Below are positions 34,354 through 43,634 of a DNA stretch of 64,000 nt, one piece after another. The stretch lies in the NCBI GenBank assembly GCA_963706905.1, contig CAVPNY010000014.1, forward strand, positions 108,571-172,570, read 5' to 3'. Below the pieces are notes generated by a model. It was given only the letters and a program-made list of their open reading frames with translations, did not search any database and was not told the origin of the DNA. A program made the translations under genes and the position numbers. Numbering within the stretch: position 1 is the stretch's first letter; each line of letters starts with the position of its first letter. This DNA comes from CAVPNY01 sp963706905. Lineage in GTDB: Bacteria; Chloroflexota; Anaerolineae; Anaerolineales; UBA4823.

Positions 34354-34895
34354 CCGTGTAGCCTCCCAATTGGCCGCACTGCGAGCATCGAAAGATGTAT
34401 GCAAGCGGCGAACCGCGCTCGGTTAAGCGCCACGAAGTACCGCTCCCAGTCTGGTCCAGAACCCAGGCCGGCTGACGCTTGAATCGAAGCGATGGCCTGT
34501 GGGCCAAACGCTTCCAGCTCTTTTCGACCGGCGAGACCGAGGAACTCGGCCGCGTCTCCACAATGCGTCCACCATTGCTCTTGCTGCCAGCCGGAGAAAC
34601 CCGGCGTGCGATAAGCAACTTCCTCGATCACCGCACCCGGCACGGCTTCCCACTGACCGTTACCGCCGATGCTATTTTCATCGGTGAAGGACACCCCCAG
34701 CTTCTCATGGGCTGAGCCGTCAGCGATGCACCAGGGACAGATACACTGGTCATAGTCTTCAACCGCGTAGGCGGGACCAGTGTAGATGTAACCGCGTGCT
34801 TCTCCACAGCAGCAGCATACCGTATCAGAAGCGACGAGGCTGCCAGTGGCGATCGGATCAGGGTGATACTTAAATGACGGGAGTGTCATAATCAA
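34343..34895 (-). pseudogene. CbrC-family (UPF0167) zinc-binding protein, frameshifted at the C-terminus
   Basis: The first 155 residues (FKYHPDPIATGSLVASDTVCCCCGEARGYIYTGPAY, then QCICPWCIADGSAHEKLGVSFTDENSIGG and YRTPGFSGWQQEQWWTHCGDAAEFLGLAG) are the CbrC family. The expected ending, SPLAYIFRCSQCGQLGGYTDAD, lies in another frame after an indel near 34440. CbrC is associated with colicin E2 tolerance in E. coli; cysteine pairs probably bind zinc. Confidence 0.87.
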
Positions 34896-35014
34896 CTACG
34901 TCTGGGTTATGGATCAGCTGGTTTCGGATTGCCTCGCAAGATTGCATAGCAAACCTGATCATAGTATAGGGCAAGATACCCCGGCAAGCAATATCCGTTG
35001 CTCAAACATTCCCC

Positions 35015-38000
35015 TTATCCCACGCTTACATTACCCAGTAATTCTCTGGCTTCTATCAAATCCGGCGTGGTGAAACCCTCGGTGAATTTTGCATAAGATT
35101 CGCTCAACAATCGCCGCCCCTGTTCAACTTTGCCGGTTTGCCGCCATAATCGGGTCAGGCTAATAGCTACGCGCAATTCCAACATCGTCGCTCCCTGCTC
35201 CTGGGCAATCTGCAGGGCGTGCAAGAACCAATATTCTGCCTCGGATGGTTTGTCAGGGGAATGCGCCAGCATCAGAGTTCCTTTGAGCTGAAATGTATCC
35301 ACAAACAGCATGCTTCCATAGCCCTTATTCGGGATGCCGATGATTTCGTCCAGGAAGGCCAATCCCTGTTCCGGTTTTCCTGCCAGGCCACACACCCCGG
35401 CCTGTAGGCTGCGCAGTAACGGCCAAAATATGGGGGGACTTTTCAGCTCCTGGTAACTGTCCATACCCTTTTGGATTTGGGCCAGACCTGCCTCCGCCCG
35501 GCCCATGCCGGCTAACCCGACGCCTTCCAGGCAGGTGCCGACTGCCTTCCAGATTTGAAACTCGTGCTTTTCGGCGACCTCCAGCACGGCCTGCGCGCTG
35601 GCCAGGCTGGGCTCTATCTCCCGCCTCCAGAGCTGGAGAATGCAGGTATGGAACAAAGCGTAAGCCAGACTATACGGGTGGTTTACCTTTTTGGCCAGCT
35701 CAACGGCTGCATAAGCCCGTTGAAGCGCTTGATCAGGATGGCCCAACCCCCATAGGATCAGCGCGGACGTGGTGTAACACGGGATACCGGGGTAATTCCC
35801 GAGCCGGAAGCGGCCTGAACGGCGCCGGGTGGGATCGATCAATGCAATGCCTTTATCCAGGTGCTCCAGGCCAAGCGGGATATCCCCGGTGAACGCCAGG
35901 CAGGATCCCAGCACGAAATGCCCCTCGATGCGCATGTTAGCGTCGTTGGAGCGCTCAGCCAGCTCCAGGATTTGTTCTCCGATCGGCAGCCCTTTTTCAA
36001 ATTCTCCCCGGAGGGTGTAAAAGGAGTAAAGCCCTCTCAGAACAGGGAAAAGCTGAGCGTGCTCGCCTGCGGCTTGAGAGAGCTCCAGGGCGCGGTTGTA
36101 GGCCTGCTCGACTTCCGGGGTGTAACCTTTGGTTGCCAGCAGCGCGCGGGCCAGGCTGGTGCGGAGTACCATTTCCTGCTGGGCGAGCTCGGGCGTGGAT
36201 GGGATTGAAGAAAGGACGTTCAGCAAATCAGTCGTCAGATCAACCGTGGCGCGATACCAACCGCGCACATCGTAGAGCAGCCACAGGCTGTCGACAAACT
36301 TACCAAGCTGCTCCAGATCCCTTTCCCCTACCCAGTAGCGCCAGGCGGTGCGGGCGTTCTCAATATCGATGCCCAGCTGCTCCAGCGCGGCATCGCGTTC
36401 GTGGCTGGTCAGGCGCTCCCATTGACGCCGGGTAAACTCAGCGTAGTAAGCCGCATGCGCCCGGTGAGCGGCAGCATGCAACGCAGGATTCATTTCCAGC
36501 CGTTCTAGGGCATATTCACGGATCGTCTCCAGCATCACAAGGCGGTACTCGCCGTGTGGCTGATCCACCTGCCGGATCAGGCTTTTATCCACCAGGGAAG
36601 CCAGCCCGTCGAGCGTGTCCAAATTGAGTTCATCGGGAGATACAATCCCGCTGGCTACCCCTTCGACCGCCTCGATCGAGCAGCCGCCGGAGAAGACCGA
36701 GAGCAGCTCGAACAGGCGTTGTTCGCCGCTGTCCAGCAGCTCATAGCTCCAGTCAATGGCGTCGCGCAGCGTTTGCTGCCGCACCGGCAGATCGCGCGCG
36801 CCTCCCTGGAGCAGCTTCAACCGGCTGCCCAGCCGTTCGAGCAGTCCTTGAGGCGAAAACAGCCTGATGCGGGCTGCAGCCAGCTCGATCGCCATCGGCA
36901 AGCCGTCTAACCGCCAGCAGATCTCAGCCACTGCCGGGGCGTTCTCATTCGTGACCTCAAAATCTGGTTTTACCGCTTGGGCGCGCTCGATAAACAACCG
37001 CACCGCAGCAAACTGGGTGAGTTGTTCAAGCGGGGGCTGTTTTTGATCGACCCTGGGCATCGCCAACGGCGGGACCGGAAAAACATGCTCGCCGCGCACA
37101 TGCAGCGCTTCCCGGCTGGTAACCAGCAGTTTCAGGTTGGGACAGTCCCGGATCAGTTCTGCAACTTGGGACGCTGCAGCGGTTACCTGCTCGAAGTTAT
37201 CCAGCAGCAGCAACATTGTCTTTGCCTGCAGCTTGATTTTGATCTCGTCGAGCAGCGGTCGCTGGCTGGTCTCCCTCAGGCCAAGCGTTTGGGCAATCAG
37301 GGTAGGGAAAGATTCGGGATCCCGGATTGGCGCCAGGTCAATAAAGTAAACCCCATCTTTAAATTGCTCGATCAGCTCGGCTGCCGCTTGAAGCGCCATG
37401 CGGGTCTTGCCTATCCCCCCAGGCCCGGTGAGGGTCAGTAAGCGCACCCCTTCGGAATTCAGCCGTTTCACAATCTCGCCTAGTTCCAATTCCCGCCCGA
37501 TCAGGGCGGTTGGCTGGGCCGGGAGGTTATTGGCGATCGAGTTGAGCGATTGCAGTGGGGGATACTCAGCGGGCAAACCAGGAACGACAAGCTGCCACAG
37601 GCGTTCGGGATTGACCAGCCCCTTGAGGCGATGCTCCCCCAGGTCGCGCAGCGTCACATCCTCAGGCAGTTGCCCACGCAACAGCTCGACGCTCGTGCTG
37701 GAGAGCAGCACCTGACCGCCATGGGCGGCAGACATGATCCTTTGAACGCGCGTCAGGGTCAGGTAACCCTCATAAACATCCCCTAAAACTTTGAGTGCGT
37801 CGGCCTGGGCCGCGCCAGTATGGATCCCCATCCGCACCTTGACCGATATTGGGTGCCAGGGCTCCTGTGCCAATTTGCGCTGCGCATCCAGCGCGGCGAG
37901 CATCGCATCGGCGCTGGTGGGGAATGCCGCGGCAAACGCATCACCGGTGATGCGGAAGACATATCCATGATGGGCTTCGATCGATTGGTTCAGGATGGCA

Positions 38001-38137
38001 TGATGCTTTTCCAGGAGCACAGGCATCTCATTTGGGTATTCCTGCGCCAGGGCTGTGCTGCCCTCGATGTCGGTGAAGAGGAAAGTCACGGTGCCGGTCG
38101 GAATCGGCGTGTCTGATGGATAGAAAGAATTAATCAT
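35015..38137 (-). CDS. Adenylate/guanylate cyclase-NB-ARC-TPR regulator
   Basis: A 1040-aa intact protein. A class III cyclase domain (about 15-180) has the metal aspartates in FTDIEGST (Asp23) and RITGDAFAAAF (Asp66), plus GIHTGAAQ. Next is an AAA/NB-ARC ATPase with P-loop GPGGIGKT (238-245), Walker B LLLLDNF and ITSREAL-like sensor LVTSREAL, then winged-helix and TPR-like repeats to the C-terminus. Such STAND proteins couple ATP-driven oligomerisation to signalling. The ligand is unknown. It is clean over 3.1 kb, in contrast to the related protein at 50350-53957. Confidence 0.92.
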   Translation of the reverse strand: MINSFYPSDTPIPTGTVTFLFTDIEGSTALAQEYPNEMPVLLEKHHAILNQSIEAHHGYVFRITGDAFAAAFPTSADAMLAALDAQRKLAQEPWHPISVKVRMGIHTGAAQADALKVLGDVYEGYLTLTRVQRIMSAAHGGQVLLSSTSVELLRGQLPEDVTLRDLGEHRLKGLVNPERLWQLVVPGLPAEYPPLQSLNSIANNLPAQPTALIGRELELGEIVKRLNSEGVRLLTLTGPGGIGKTRMALQAAAELIEQFKDGVYFIDLAPIRDPESFPTLIAQTLGLRETSQRPLLDEIKIKLQAKTMLLLLDNFEQVTAAASQVAELIRDCPNLKLLVTSREALHVRGEHVFPVPPLAMPRVDQKQPPLEQLTQFAAVRLFIERAQAVKPDFEVTNENAPAVAEICWRLDGLPMAIELAAARIRLFSPQGLLERLGSRLKLLQGGARDLPVRQQTLRDAIDWSYELLDSGEQRLFELLSVFSGGCSIEAVEGVASGIVSPDELNLDTLDGLASLVDKSLIRQVDQPHGEYRLVMLETIREYALERLEMNPALHAAAHRAHAAYYAEFTRRQWERLTSHERDAALEQLGIDIENARTAWRYWVGERDLEQLGKFVDSLWLLYDVRGWYRATVDLTTDLLNVLSSIPSTPELAQQEMVLRTSLARALLATKGYTPEVEQAYNRALELSQAAGEHAQLFPVLRGLYSFYTLRGEFEKGLPIGEQILELAERSNDANMRIEGHFVLGSCLAFTGDIPLGLEHLDKGIALIDPTRRRSGRFRLGNYPGIPCYTTSALILWGLGHPDQALQRAYAAVELAKKVNHPYSLAYALFHTCILQLWRREIEPSLASAQAVLEVAEKHEFQIWKAVGTCLEGVGLAGMGRAEAGLAQIQKGMDSYQELKSPPIFWPLLRSLQAGVCGLAGKPEQGLAFLDEIIGIPNKGYGSMLFVDTFQLKGTLMLAHSPDKPSEAEYWFLHALQIAQEQGATMLELRVAISLTRLWRQTGKVEQGRRLLSESYAKFTEGFTTPDLIEARELLGNVSVG

Positions 38138-38324
38138 TGATGATCGCTCTCCCCGAGTTCAATGCGCCTGGGAACCAGCCTGTACCCGGCTGCCACTCAA
38201 TTATAATCCTACAATCAACTTATCGGAGAATTTTTATCTGAATTCAAGACTTCTTTTATAATGGCGTAAATCTCAGAACCAATCCACCTAGGATCGTGCA
38301 TTCTGATATTATTTGGAGGTAAAT

Positions 38325-38696
38325 ATGAAAACCCTTCATTCAAACCCCCACTCAACCGCGGTTGCGGCTGCTTTGCTCGCCGCCCCATTTTTGAGCCTAC
38401 TTCTGCTGTTCAAGCTGGGGTTCGAGCCCAGCCTGGGATCACTCCCCACCCTGCTCAAAGTCTCTGAGAGCCACCTTGGCTCGTTCATCTTATTCGGCGC
38501 ATTCCTGCTCTTGCTGACGGCTTTCTTCGTCAGCGGCTACTCGGTGATCCAGAGCAAAAAGGCAGGTAAGCGCCTAACTGATGATCCCGTTAACCTTTTT
38601 CTGGCTCTGGCGACTATGCTTGTGATCATACTGGTTATCGGCGCCATCGTCGTCGATCAATACCCATGCTGGATCGGCGTCCCGAACTGCGATTAG
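38325..38696 (+). CDS. Small three-span membrane protein
   Basis: A 123-aa protein starting MKTLHSN after GGAGG (6 nt). Three hydrophobic helices (AVAAALLAAPFLSLLLLF, LGSFILFGAFLLLLTAFFVSGY, LFLALATMLVIILVIGAIVVDQ) and a short C-terminal tail with two cysteines (PCWIGVPNCD). No family is recognised. Confidence 0.72.
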   Translation: MKTLHSNPHSTAVAAALLAAPFLSLLLLFKLGFEPSLGSLPTLLKVSESHLGSFILFGAFLLLLTAFFVSGYSVIQSKKAGKRLTDDPVNLFLALATMLVIILVIGAIVVDQYPCWIGVPNCD

Positions 38697-38763
38697 ATGG
38701 TTTGCCCTGGATTACCCCCGAAACTCTCTCCCACTTCTCTGATTTACCCTACAACGGTGCAGC

Positions 38764-39180
38764 TTATTGGCGCCCGGTTGCGTCAGCGTTTCGCGGGTCC
38801 TGCCAGATTAATAGTTCCTGGGACCGTTGTGACAAGAAGTCCTCACAACGACCATCTCCCTTCCCGGTGATTCCACCATCCGGTGCGCAAATCTCGTTTC
38901 CATCTGCATCATACAGAGTACTGAACAGATCACAGCATTGAGCAGGGATATAATACACAACCTGTCCCCGATATTCATAACGCCAGATGGATTTAGGTGG
39001 ATTCCCGACGGGCTCGCCTTTAAACTGCTCGATTAACCGGCTAACCCACGCGGGATTCTCGATCTGAGTGGATTGGGGTTGAGGATTCTCGGTTTGAGTG
39101 ACACCGGAACAAGCGGCAACCAGAATGAGGAGAATCGCAATCCAATAGAACTGAGCACGACTATTCGCGATATTCATCAT
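38764..39180 (-). CDS. DUF6970-type lipoprotein
   Basis: A 138-aa lipoprotein (Cys24, VAAC). The mature domain PAWVSRLIEQFKGEPVGNPPKSIWRYEYRGQVVYYIPAQCCDLFSTLYDADGNEICAPDGGITGKGDGRC has a conserved CC pair and further cysteines, matching a small exported family (DUF6970-like) also found in Bacteroidetes. The role is unknown. Convergent with the 38325 gene. Confidence 0.75.
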   Translation of the reverse strand: MMNIANSRAQFYWIAILLILVAACSGVTQTENPQPQSTQIENPAWVSRLIEQFKGEPVGNPPKSIWRYEYRGQVVYYIPAQCCDLFSTLYDADGNEICAPDGGITGKGDGRCEDFLSQRSQELLIWQDPRNADATGRQ

Positions 39181-39543
39181 GATATGCCGATTCTATCATC
39201 TCTCCCGCAACATGACTGTGTGAGCAGGAATGCATGCCTATGAAATGCGAATCAATAATATACTAATATCATCCAAATTTCGCCCTACTCCACTAGGGAT
39301 CGGCATGGCTTTCTCAAAGTCGCGAATGGTGTCATTGCGAGGAGGGCGTTCTCTGCCCGACGAAGCAATCTCCGATTCCGCTTAGATTGCTTCGGGCTGG
39401 GAAGAGCACCCAGCCCTCGCAATGACACATAACGTTGCTGTTGTCAAGGGACTTTGAGAACGCCATATAAGGATCGGAAATCTAGTAAGAATATAAAATT
39501 CCGATAGAACTTAGTAAAAAAGCTACAGGAATGAAACCAGAAT
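39181..39543. other. Intergenic region holding a 150-bp mobile repeat
   Basis: About 360 bp without genes. Most of it (39311-39460) is the TIR element described separately; the rest is AT-rich with no recognised signal. Confidence 0.5.
39311..39460. repeat. MITE-like element, copy 1
   Basis: A 150-bp sequence bounded by perfect 11-bp inverted repeats (TTCTCAAAGTC at 39311-39321, complement at 39450-39460). A near-identical copy lies at 54830-54980. The interior has inverted pieces such as ATTGCGAGG/CCTCGCAAT and GATTGCTTCG/CGAAGCAATC. It encodes no protein. Confidence 0.82.
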
Positions 39544-40745
39544 ATGTCTCCTGAAACCATCTCCCTCGCCACTGCCCGTAACCTGTTGCTCACCGCGCAG
39601 GGGCTGGCAGCGCCTCCCCCGCGCCCGGCCGAAAAGGCGGATGTGCTGGCAGCCATCCGCCGCATGGGCGTGCTGCAGATCGACACCATCCACGTGATCG
39701 CCCGCAGCCCTTACCTGGTGCTGTGGACCCGCCTGGGCGATTACCCCCCCGCCTGGCTGGACGAGCTGCTCGCCGAGGGAGCGCTCTTCGAGTACTGGTC
39801 GCACGCCATGTGCTTCTTGCCCATCGAAGATTACCCCCTCTATCGCCGTACCATGCTGGACGGCGCCCGTCACTGGGGCAACACAGCCAAGTGGTTGGAG
39901 GAGCACCCTGAGGTGGTCGGGCGGGTGATGGACCGCATCCGGACCGAGGGCGGCCTGCGCTCTGCCGACTTCGAAAATGACCATAAACCCGCCGGGGGTT
40001 GGTGGAACTGGAAAGATGAGAAGACCGCCCTGGAGTGCCAGCTTATTCTCGGTGAGCTGATGATCGCCCGCCGCCAGATCCTTCCAGCGTGTCTATGACC
40101 TGCGACGAACGCGTCCTGCCCGGCTGGGAGGACGGCCCCGCGGCGGCAAACGTCCCCACCCAGGAGGAAGTCCTGCAAACCTTCACGCTCCGGGCGGTCC
40201 AGCAACTGGGAGTAGCGTTGGCAAGCTGGGTGCCCGACTACTTCCGCCTGCCCAAGACGGGTAACCTGCAGCGGTTGGAAGCGCTGGCGAATGAAGGCCG
40301 TCTGCGCAGAGTAGCGATCGAGGGCCTGCCTGGCCCAGCCTACCTCGATCCTGCCGCGCAGCTCGTGGAAACATCCAATGTCACGGCGCTGCTCTCCCCC
40401 TTCGACCCGATCGTGTGGGACCGCCAGCGCCTCAAAGACCTGTTCAACTTCGATTACACCATCGAATGCTATACCCCCGCCGCCAGGCGGCGCTTTGGCT
40501 ATTTCACCCTGCCCATCTTGCACCGCGGCAAGCTGGTGGGGCGGCTGGATCCCAAGGCGCACCGCTCAACGGGCGTGTTTGAGGTCAAGGCGCTGGCTCT
40601 TGAGCCGGGCGTGGAGCCGACTGAGGACCTGGTGGAGGGATTAGCCGCGACATTACGACGAATGGCTGTCTGGCACGGCACGCCGGAGGTAGTGATCAGC
40701 AGGGCGGAGCCGCAGGGGTTGGGGGAGAGGGTGATGGGTGTGTAG
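39544..40745 (+). pseudogene. YcaQ/AlkZ-like DNA glycosylase family protein, frameshifted
   Basis: A winged-helix HTH_42 protein of about 400 aa. MGVLQIDTIHVIARSPYLVLWTRLG holds the QxD active-site motif (QID) of AlkZ/YcaQ glycosylases, followed by LFEYWSHAMCFLP. The frame breaks near 40080 and again a few codons later; SFQRVYDL and ERVLPGWED lie in two further frames. Then the C-terminal half (FDPIVWDRQRLKDLFNFDYTIECYTPAARRRFGYFTLPILHRG) continues. The family repairs alkylated or crosslinked DNA. Confidence 0.85.
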
Positions 40746-40776
40746 CCTATCAACCGCGTTGGCCGGCTACTCAGCC

Positions 40777-40810
40777 AAATCTCGGAGGTCTTCAACGACC
40801 TCCGAGATTT
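40777..40810. repeat. Palindromic repeat, TCGGAGGTC type
   Basis: A perfect 14-bp stem (40777-40790 with 40797-40810) and 6-nt loop between two convergent genes. It may terminate both. Just upstream, CAACCGCGTTGG echoes the palindrome at 8333-8351. Confidence 0.75.
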
Positions 40811-40896
40811 GCTTCGAACTGATGTGCAGGCTTTGGAAGTTAGGCAACCAATGATCGCGCCTTTGGTTATGGGCGATCATCGGCAATAAGTGTCCG

Positions 40897-41619
40897 TTAA
40901 CCCAATTGATCCCGGGAGTCCAACAGGTCCAGGATCATCAGTTTCTGCCAGATCTTGCGGGAGATTCCATTGGTAAGTTGCTCAATATCCGAGACGGCAT
41001 CGATCAAGACCGCATCTTCGGAGTTCTGGGCGTATAGACCGGCAATAATTCCGGCGAGGCTCAGCAGCTCGCTGCAATAATCGAGATAACGGCTGAGCTC
41101 AAAGGCGCTCATCTCGATCTGCGGCGTGGAAGGGGCCAGCTCACCTCGCTGCATCACACGCTCCGGGTCCTTGTGCAGCTGGTGCATGTCGATGATGTGC
41201 GCAAACACCCTCAGCCGGTGTAACGAGTTGAGTACCCGGCGACGTTTGATGCGGGTCTCGGCGCTGACCAGGAAGAATATACCCGCGCCGATCAGGATGA
41301 TGTCATTGATCCCCGCTTCCAGGAGCGGGATGAAATTCTCCAGCCGCAGGATATCATCCCATTCCTCCAGCAAGAGCAAATTGCGTAACGTCCATAGCAC
41401 CGCCCCGATCAGCAGCGCAGCCAGGATGGCAGACACAATCCTAATTGGCAGGATCGGCCTGGCTACCCAGGCTGCATCCGCCTGTGCGTTTCTGCCGAAG
41501 GTCAGCAGTTGCCGGCTCACCTGCAACAAGCCAGATTGTGGGAAACGCTCGTAGATGCGGGTTGACAGGACTTCTAATGAAGCAATAATGCGATCCGAAT
41601 CGAGATTAGTGTAAGACAT
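40897..41619 (-). CDS. Membrane protein of unknown function
   Basis: A 240-aa protein. The N-terminal 55 residues are polar and helical, then two close hydrophobic segments (PIRIVSAILAALLIGAVLWTL and INDIILIGAGIFFLVSA) form a hairpin, with a cytoplasmic C-terminal half (RIKRRRVLNSLHRLRVFAHIIDMHQLHKDP...ELSRYLDYCSELLSLAGIIAGLYAQN...DIEQLTNGISRKIWQKLMILDLL). The last part is helical and may dimerise. A family of this type occurs in Chloroflexota and Cyanobacteria, but no function is known to me. Confidence 0.72.
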   Translation of the reverse strand: MSYTNLDSDRIIASLEVLSTRIYERFPQSGLLQVSRQLLTFGRNAQADAAWVARPILPIRIVSAILAALLIGAVLWTLRNLLLLEEWDDILRLENFIPLLEAGINDIILIGAGIFFLVSAETRIKRRRVLNSLHRLRVFAHIIDMHQLHKDPERVMQRGELAPSTPQIEMSAFELSRYLDYCSELLSLAGIIAGLYAQNSEDAVLIDAVSDIEQLTNGISRKIWQKLMILDLLDSRDQLG

Positions 41620-41676
41620 GCCCGGTTACCTCGATCATTCACCTTGAAAGATGAGCGCGATGCTGCCAGCCTTTGC

Positions 41677-41765
41677 TTATAGATTAAGCCAGATTTTACC
41701 CGATACCTTACCGAACCGCCCCCCAAATAGCTTCACCCATAGAAATACCAGCTCAGTCCCTCCAG
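41677..41765 (-). pseudogene. C-terminal remnant of a 61007-type protein
   Basis: The minus strand reads LEGLSWYFYG-stop-SYLGG, then in another frame GRFGKVSGKIWLNL-stop. It parallels LEGLDWYFYGGSYFDGRIGRASGEIL of the intact gene at 61007-61330, with a nonsense codon at Gly and one frameshift. Confidence 0.7.
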
Positions 41766-41774
41766 GATAGCTTG

Positions 41775-41882
41775 AGCAGCCTGGCTGCCTGGCACGCTAC
41801 GCCCGAGCTGGTCATCCGCCGCTCAGAGCCGGAGGGGCTGGCGGAGCGGCTCACCCAGGCGATAAAGCCTTCGATTTCATAG
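41775..41882 (+). pseudogene. C-terminal remnant of a YcaQ-like protein
   Basis: Plus strand: SSLAAWHATPELVIRRSEPEGLAERLTQAIKPSIS-stop. This matches the C-terminus of the 39544-40745 protein (AVWHGTPEVVISRAEPQGLGERV). Everything upstream of this gene end is missing. Confidence 0.8.
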
Positions 41883-41997
41883 ATTGAAGTATTTCGGAAT
41901 GCTTTCATTTGTTGAAATTAACTAAGACTATCCAAATGGTATACTTAATGAATCGGACAGGCAAGTGAAGCTGCAAACCTCAGATCAAAGGATGGTC

Positions 41998-42822
41998 ATG
42001 TCGAAACCTGAGTCGGGTTTTATTCGAATTGGAAATGCAAATCTCTACTACGAGCTTGCCGGCCGAGGCCAGCTTCTCGTGCTGATTCACGCTGGCGTTG
42101 CCGATAACCGGCAGTGGGACAATGAGTTCGCCTACTTCTCCCAGGATTTCCGCGTGCTGCGCTATGATTTACGCGGCTATGGAAAGAGCCTCCCCGTCGA
42201 GGGCGAGTTCAGCCACACGGAAGATCTGACCGCCCTGCTGGGCGAGCTTGGTCTCAACCAACCGCTTGTCTTGATCGGCTGTTCCATGGGTGGGGGCCTG
42301 GCAATGGACTTTGCTTTGGCGCATCCTTCTAAAATGAAGGCTCTGGTTATGCTTGGTTCAGCCCCATCCGGTCTCGCCCTGGATGTTCCCGATCACCCCA
42401 AAATGGATGCAGCCGAGCAGGCTTACAATTCAGGTGACCTGGATCTTCTGGCTGAGCTTGAAACCCAGATCTGGTTTGATGGCATGGGAAGAACCCCCCA
42501 ACAGGTGAATCAGGAAATGCGCGGCCTGGCTAAAGAGATGGATCGCCTGGCTCTCGCGCATGAAGCCAAGGGGCTGGGCAAGCGCTTGCCTGACGCGCAG
42601 ACCAAGGCTGCAGAACGCTTGCACGAGCTCAAGATGCCTGTGCTGCTGGTTGTTGGCGAGCATGACGTACCCTACGTGCATGCCGCTGCCGACTACGTTG
42701 TGGAGCACGTCCCTTCCGCTCGGAAGGTGATCATTGAAGACGCAGCCCATTTGGCCAATATGGATCAACCGGAGCCATTCCAGAGCGTCGTGCGTTCATT
42801 TTTGGACGAGATGCCGCAATAG
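41998..42822 (+). CDS. Alpha/beta-hydrolase
   Basis: About 274 aa from MSKPESG (AAAGGATGG upstream); the reading to 41965 is longer but unsupported. Nucleophile elbow GCSMGGG (Ser96), acid in VVGEHDVPY and catalytic His in DAAHLANM. The oxyanion segment LLVLIHAGVADNRQWD follows the usual HG/HAG loop. A lid region spans about 120-205. It is a hydrolase or lactonase of unknown substrate. A piece of its own C-terminus recurs at 43329-43415. Confidence 0.9.
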   Translation: MSKPESGFIRIGNANLYYELAGRGQLLVLIHAGVADNRQWDNEFAYFSQDFRVLRYDLRGYGKSLPVEGEFSHTEDLTALLGELGLNQPLVLIGCSMGGGLAMDFALAHPSKMKALVMLGSAPSGLALDVPDHPKMDAAEQAYNSGDLDLLAELETQIWFDGMGRTPQQVNQEMRGLAKEMDRLALAHEAKGLGKRLPDAQTKAAERLHELKMPVLLVVGEHDVPYVHAAADYVVEHVPSARKVIIEDAAHLANMDQPEPFQSVVRSFLDEMPQ

Positions 42823-42952
42823 TCGCACAGGTGATCTGATTCGATTCACCTGTATCCATCAAACGCATGGCGTTATACCCCGAATTTATCCGGGTTTCTA
42901 TTGTTAGCGGTTTCAATCTTTCTCTATCTGGCAGCGCACATGGAGGCTCCTA

Positions 42953-43327
42953 ATGTCCGAACAAGTGACTATTGAATTGTTGAAGGGATTTTTAGAAGCT
43001 TTCAACCGCCATGATCTTGATTCCATCATGGGCTATTTCGCAGATGATTGCGTCTTCTATATGCCAAGAGGCGCCAAGCCGCGTGGCGATCTGTTCGTTG
43101 GAAAGAGCGCGGTACGCGCAGGCCTGGCGAAAAGGTTCGAGGGAATTCCGGATGTGCATTATGGAGACGATCAGCACTGGGTATGTGGTGATTTCGGAGT
43201 CTCTGAATGGACACTCACTGGCACATCGGTGTCAGGGCAACCCATCGAAGTGCGCGGGGTTGACTTGCTTGAGTTCGCTCAGGGGAAGATCACCCGCAAA
43301 GATTCTTTCTGGAAAATCCTTGAGTGA
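42953..43327 (+). CDS. SnoaL-like NTF2-superfamily protein
   Basis: A 124-aa NTF2-fold protein: LLKGFLEAFNRHDLDSIMGYFADDCVFYMPRGAKPRGDLFVGKSAVRAGLAKRFEGIPDVHY, then GVSEWTLTGTS and VRGVDLLEFAQGKITRKDSFW. GGAGG precedes the ATG. Such cone-shaped barrels bind small molecules or act as cyclases, dehydratases or epoxide hydrolases. It sits between the hydrolase and a duplicate of the hydrolase tail. Confidence 0.9.
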   Translation: MSEQVTIELLKGFLEAFNRHDLDSIMGYFADDCVFYMPRGAKPRGDLFVGKSAVRAGLAKRFEGIPDVHYGDDQHWVCGDFGVSEWTLTGTSVSGQPIEVRGVDLLEFAQGKITRKDSFWKILE

Positions 43328-43328
43328 C

Positions 43329-43415
43329 AAGTTAACCAATATGGATCAACCGGTGCAATTCAAGCGCGCCGGGCGTTCGTATTTGGAAGAGATTGCGCAG
43401 TCGTTGCTCAGCTGA
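43329..43415 (+). pseudogene. Duplicate tail of an alpha/beta-hydrolase
   Basis: KLTNMDQPVQFKRAGRSYLEEIAQSLLS-stop parallels LANMDQPEPFQSVVRSFLDEMPQ of the 41998-42822 gene. Only the last 28 codons remain. Confidence 0.75.
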
Positions 43416-43634
43416 CCCGATCGACCCATTGTGACTATGCGCAACTCATGACAGTAGCTGTTTGATCCACGTTGGGATAGATGCGCAGCGGGGATACATT
43501 AATGACGGCGTCAAAGTCCGGCTGCAGCCAGGCTCCCAATCATCTGACATTTTTCTTGATTACTCTTGCTTGTTTAGAAACTTTGTTCTATAATAATCAG
43601 AGATGTCCCACCCAATTTGTATAGGATGATGATA

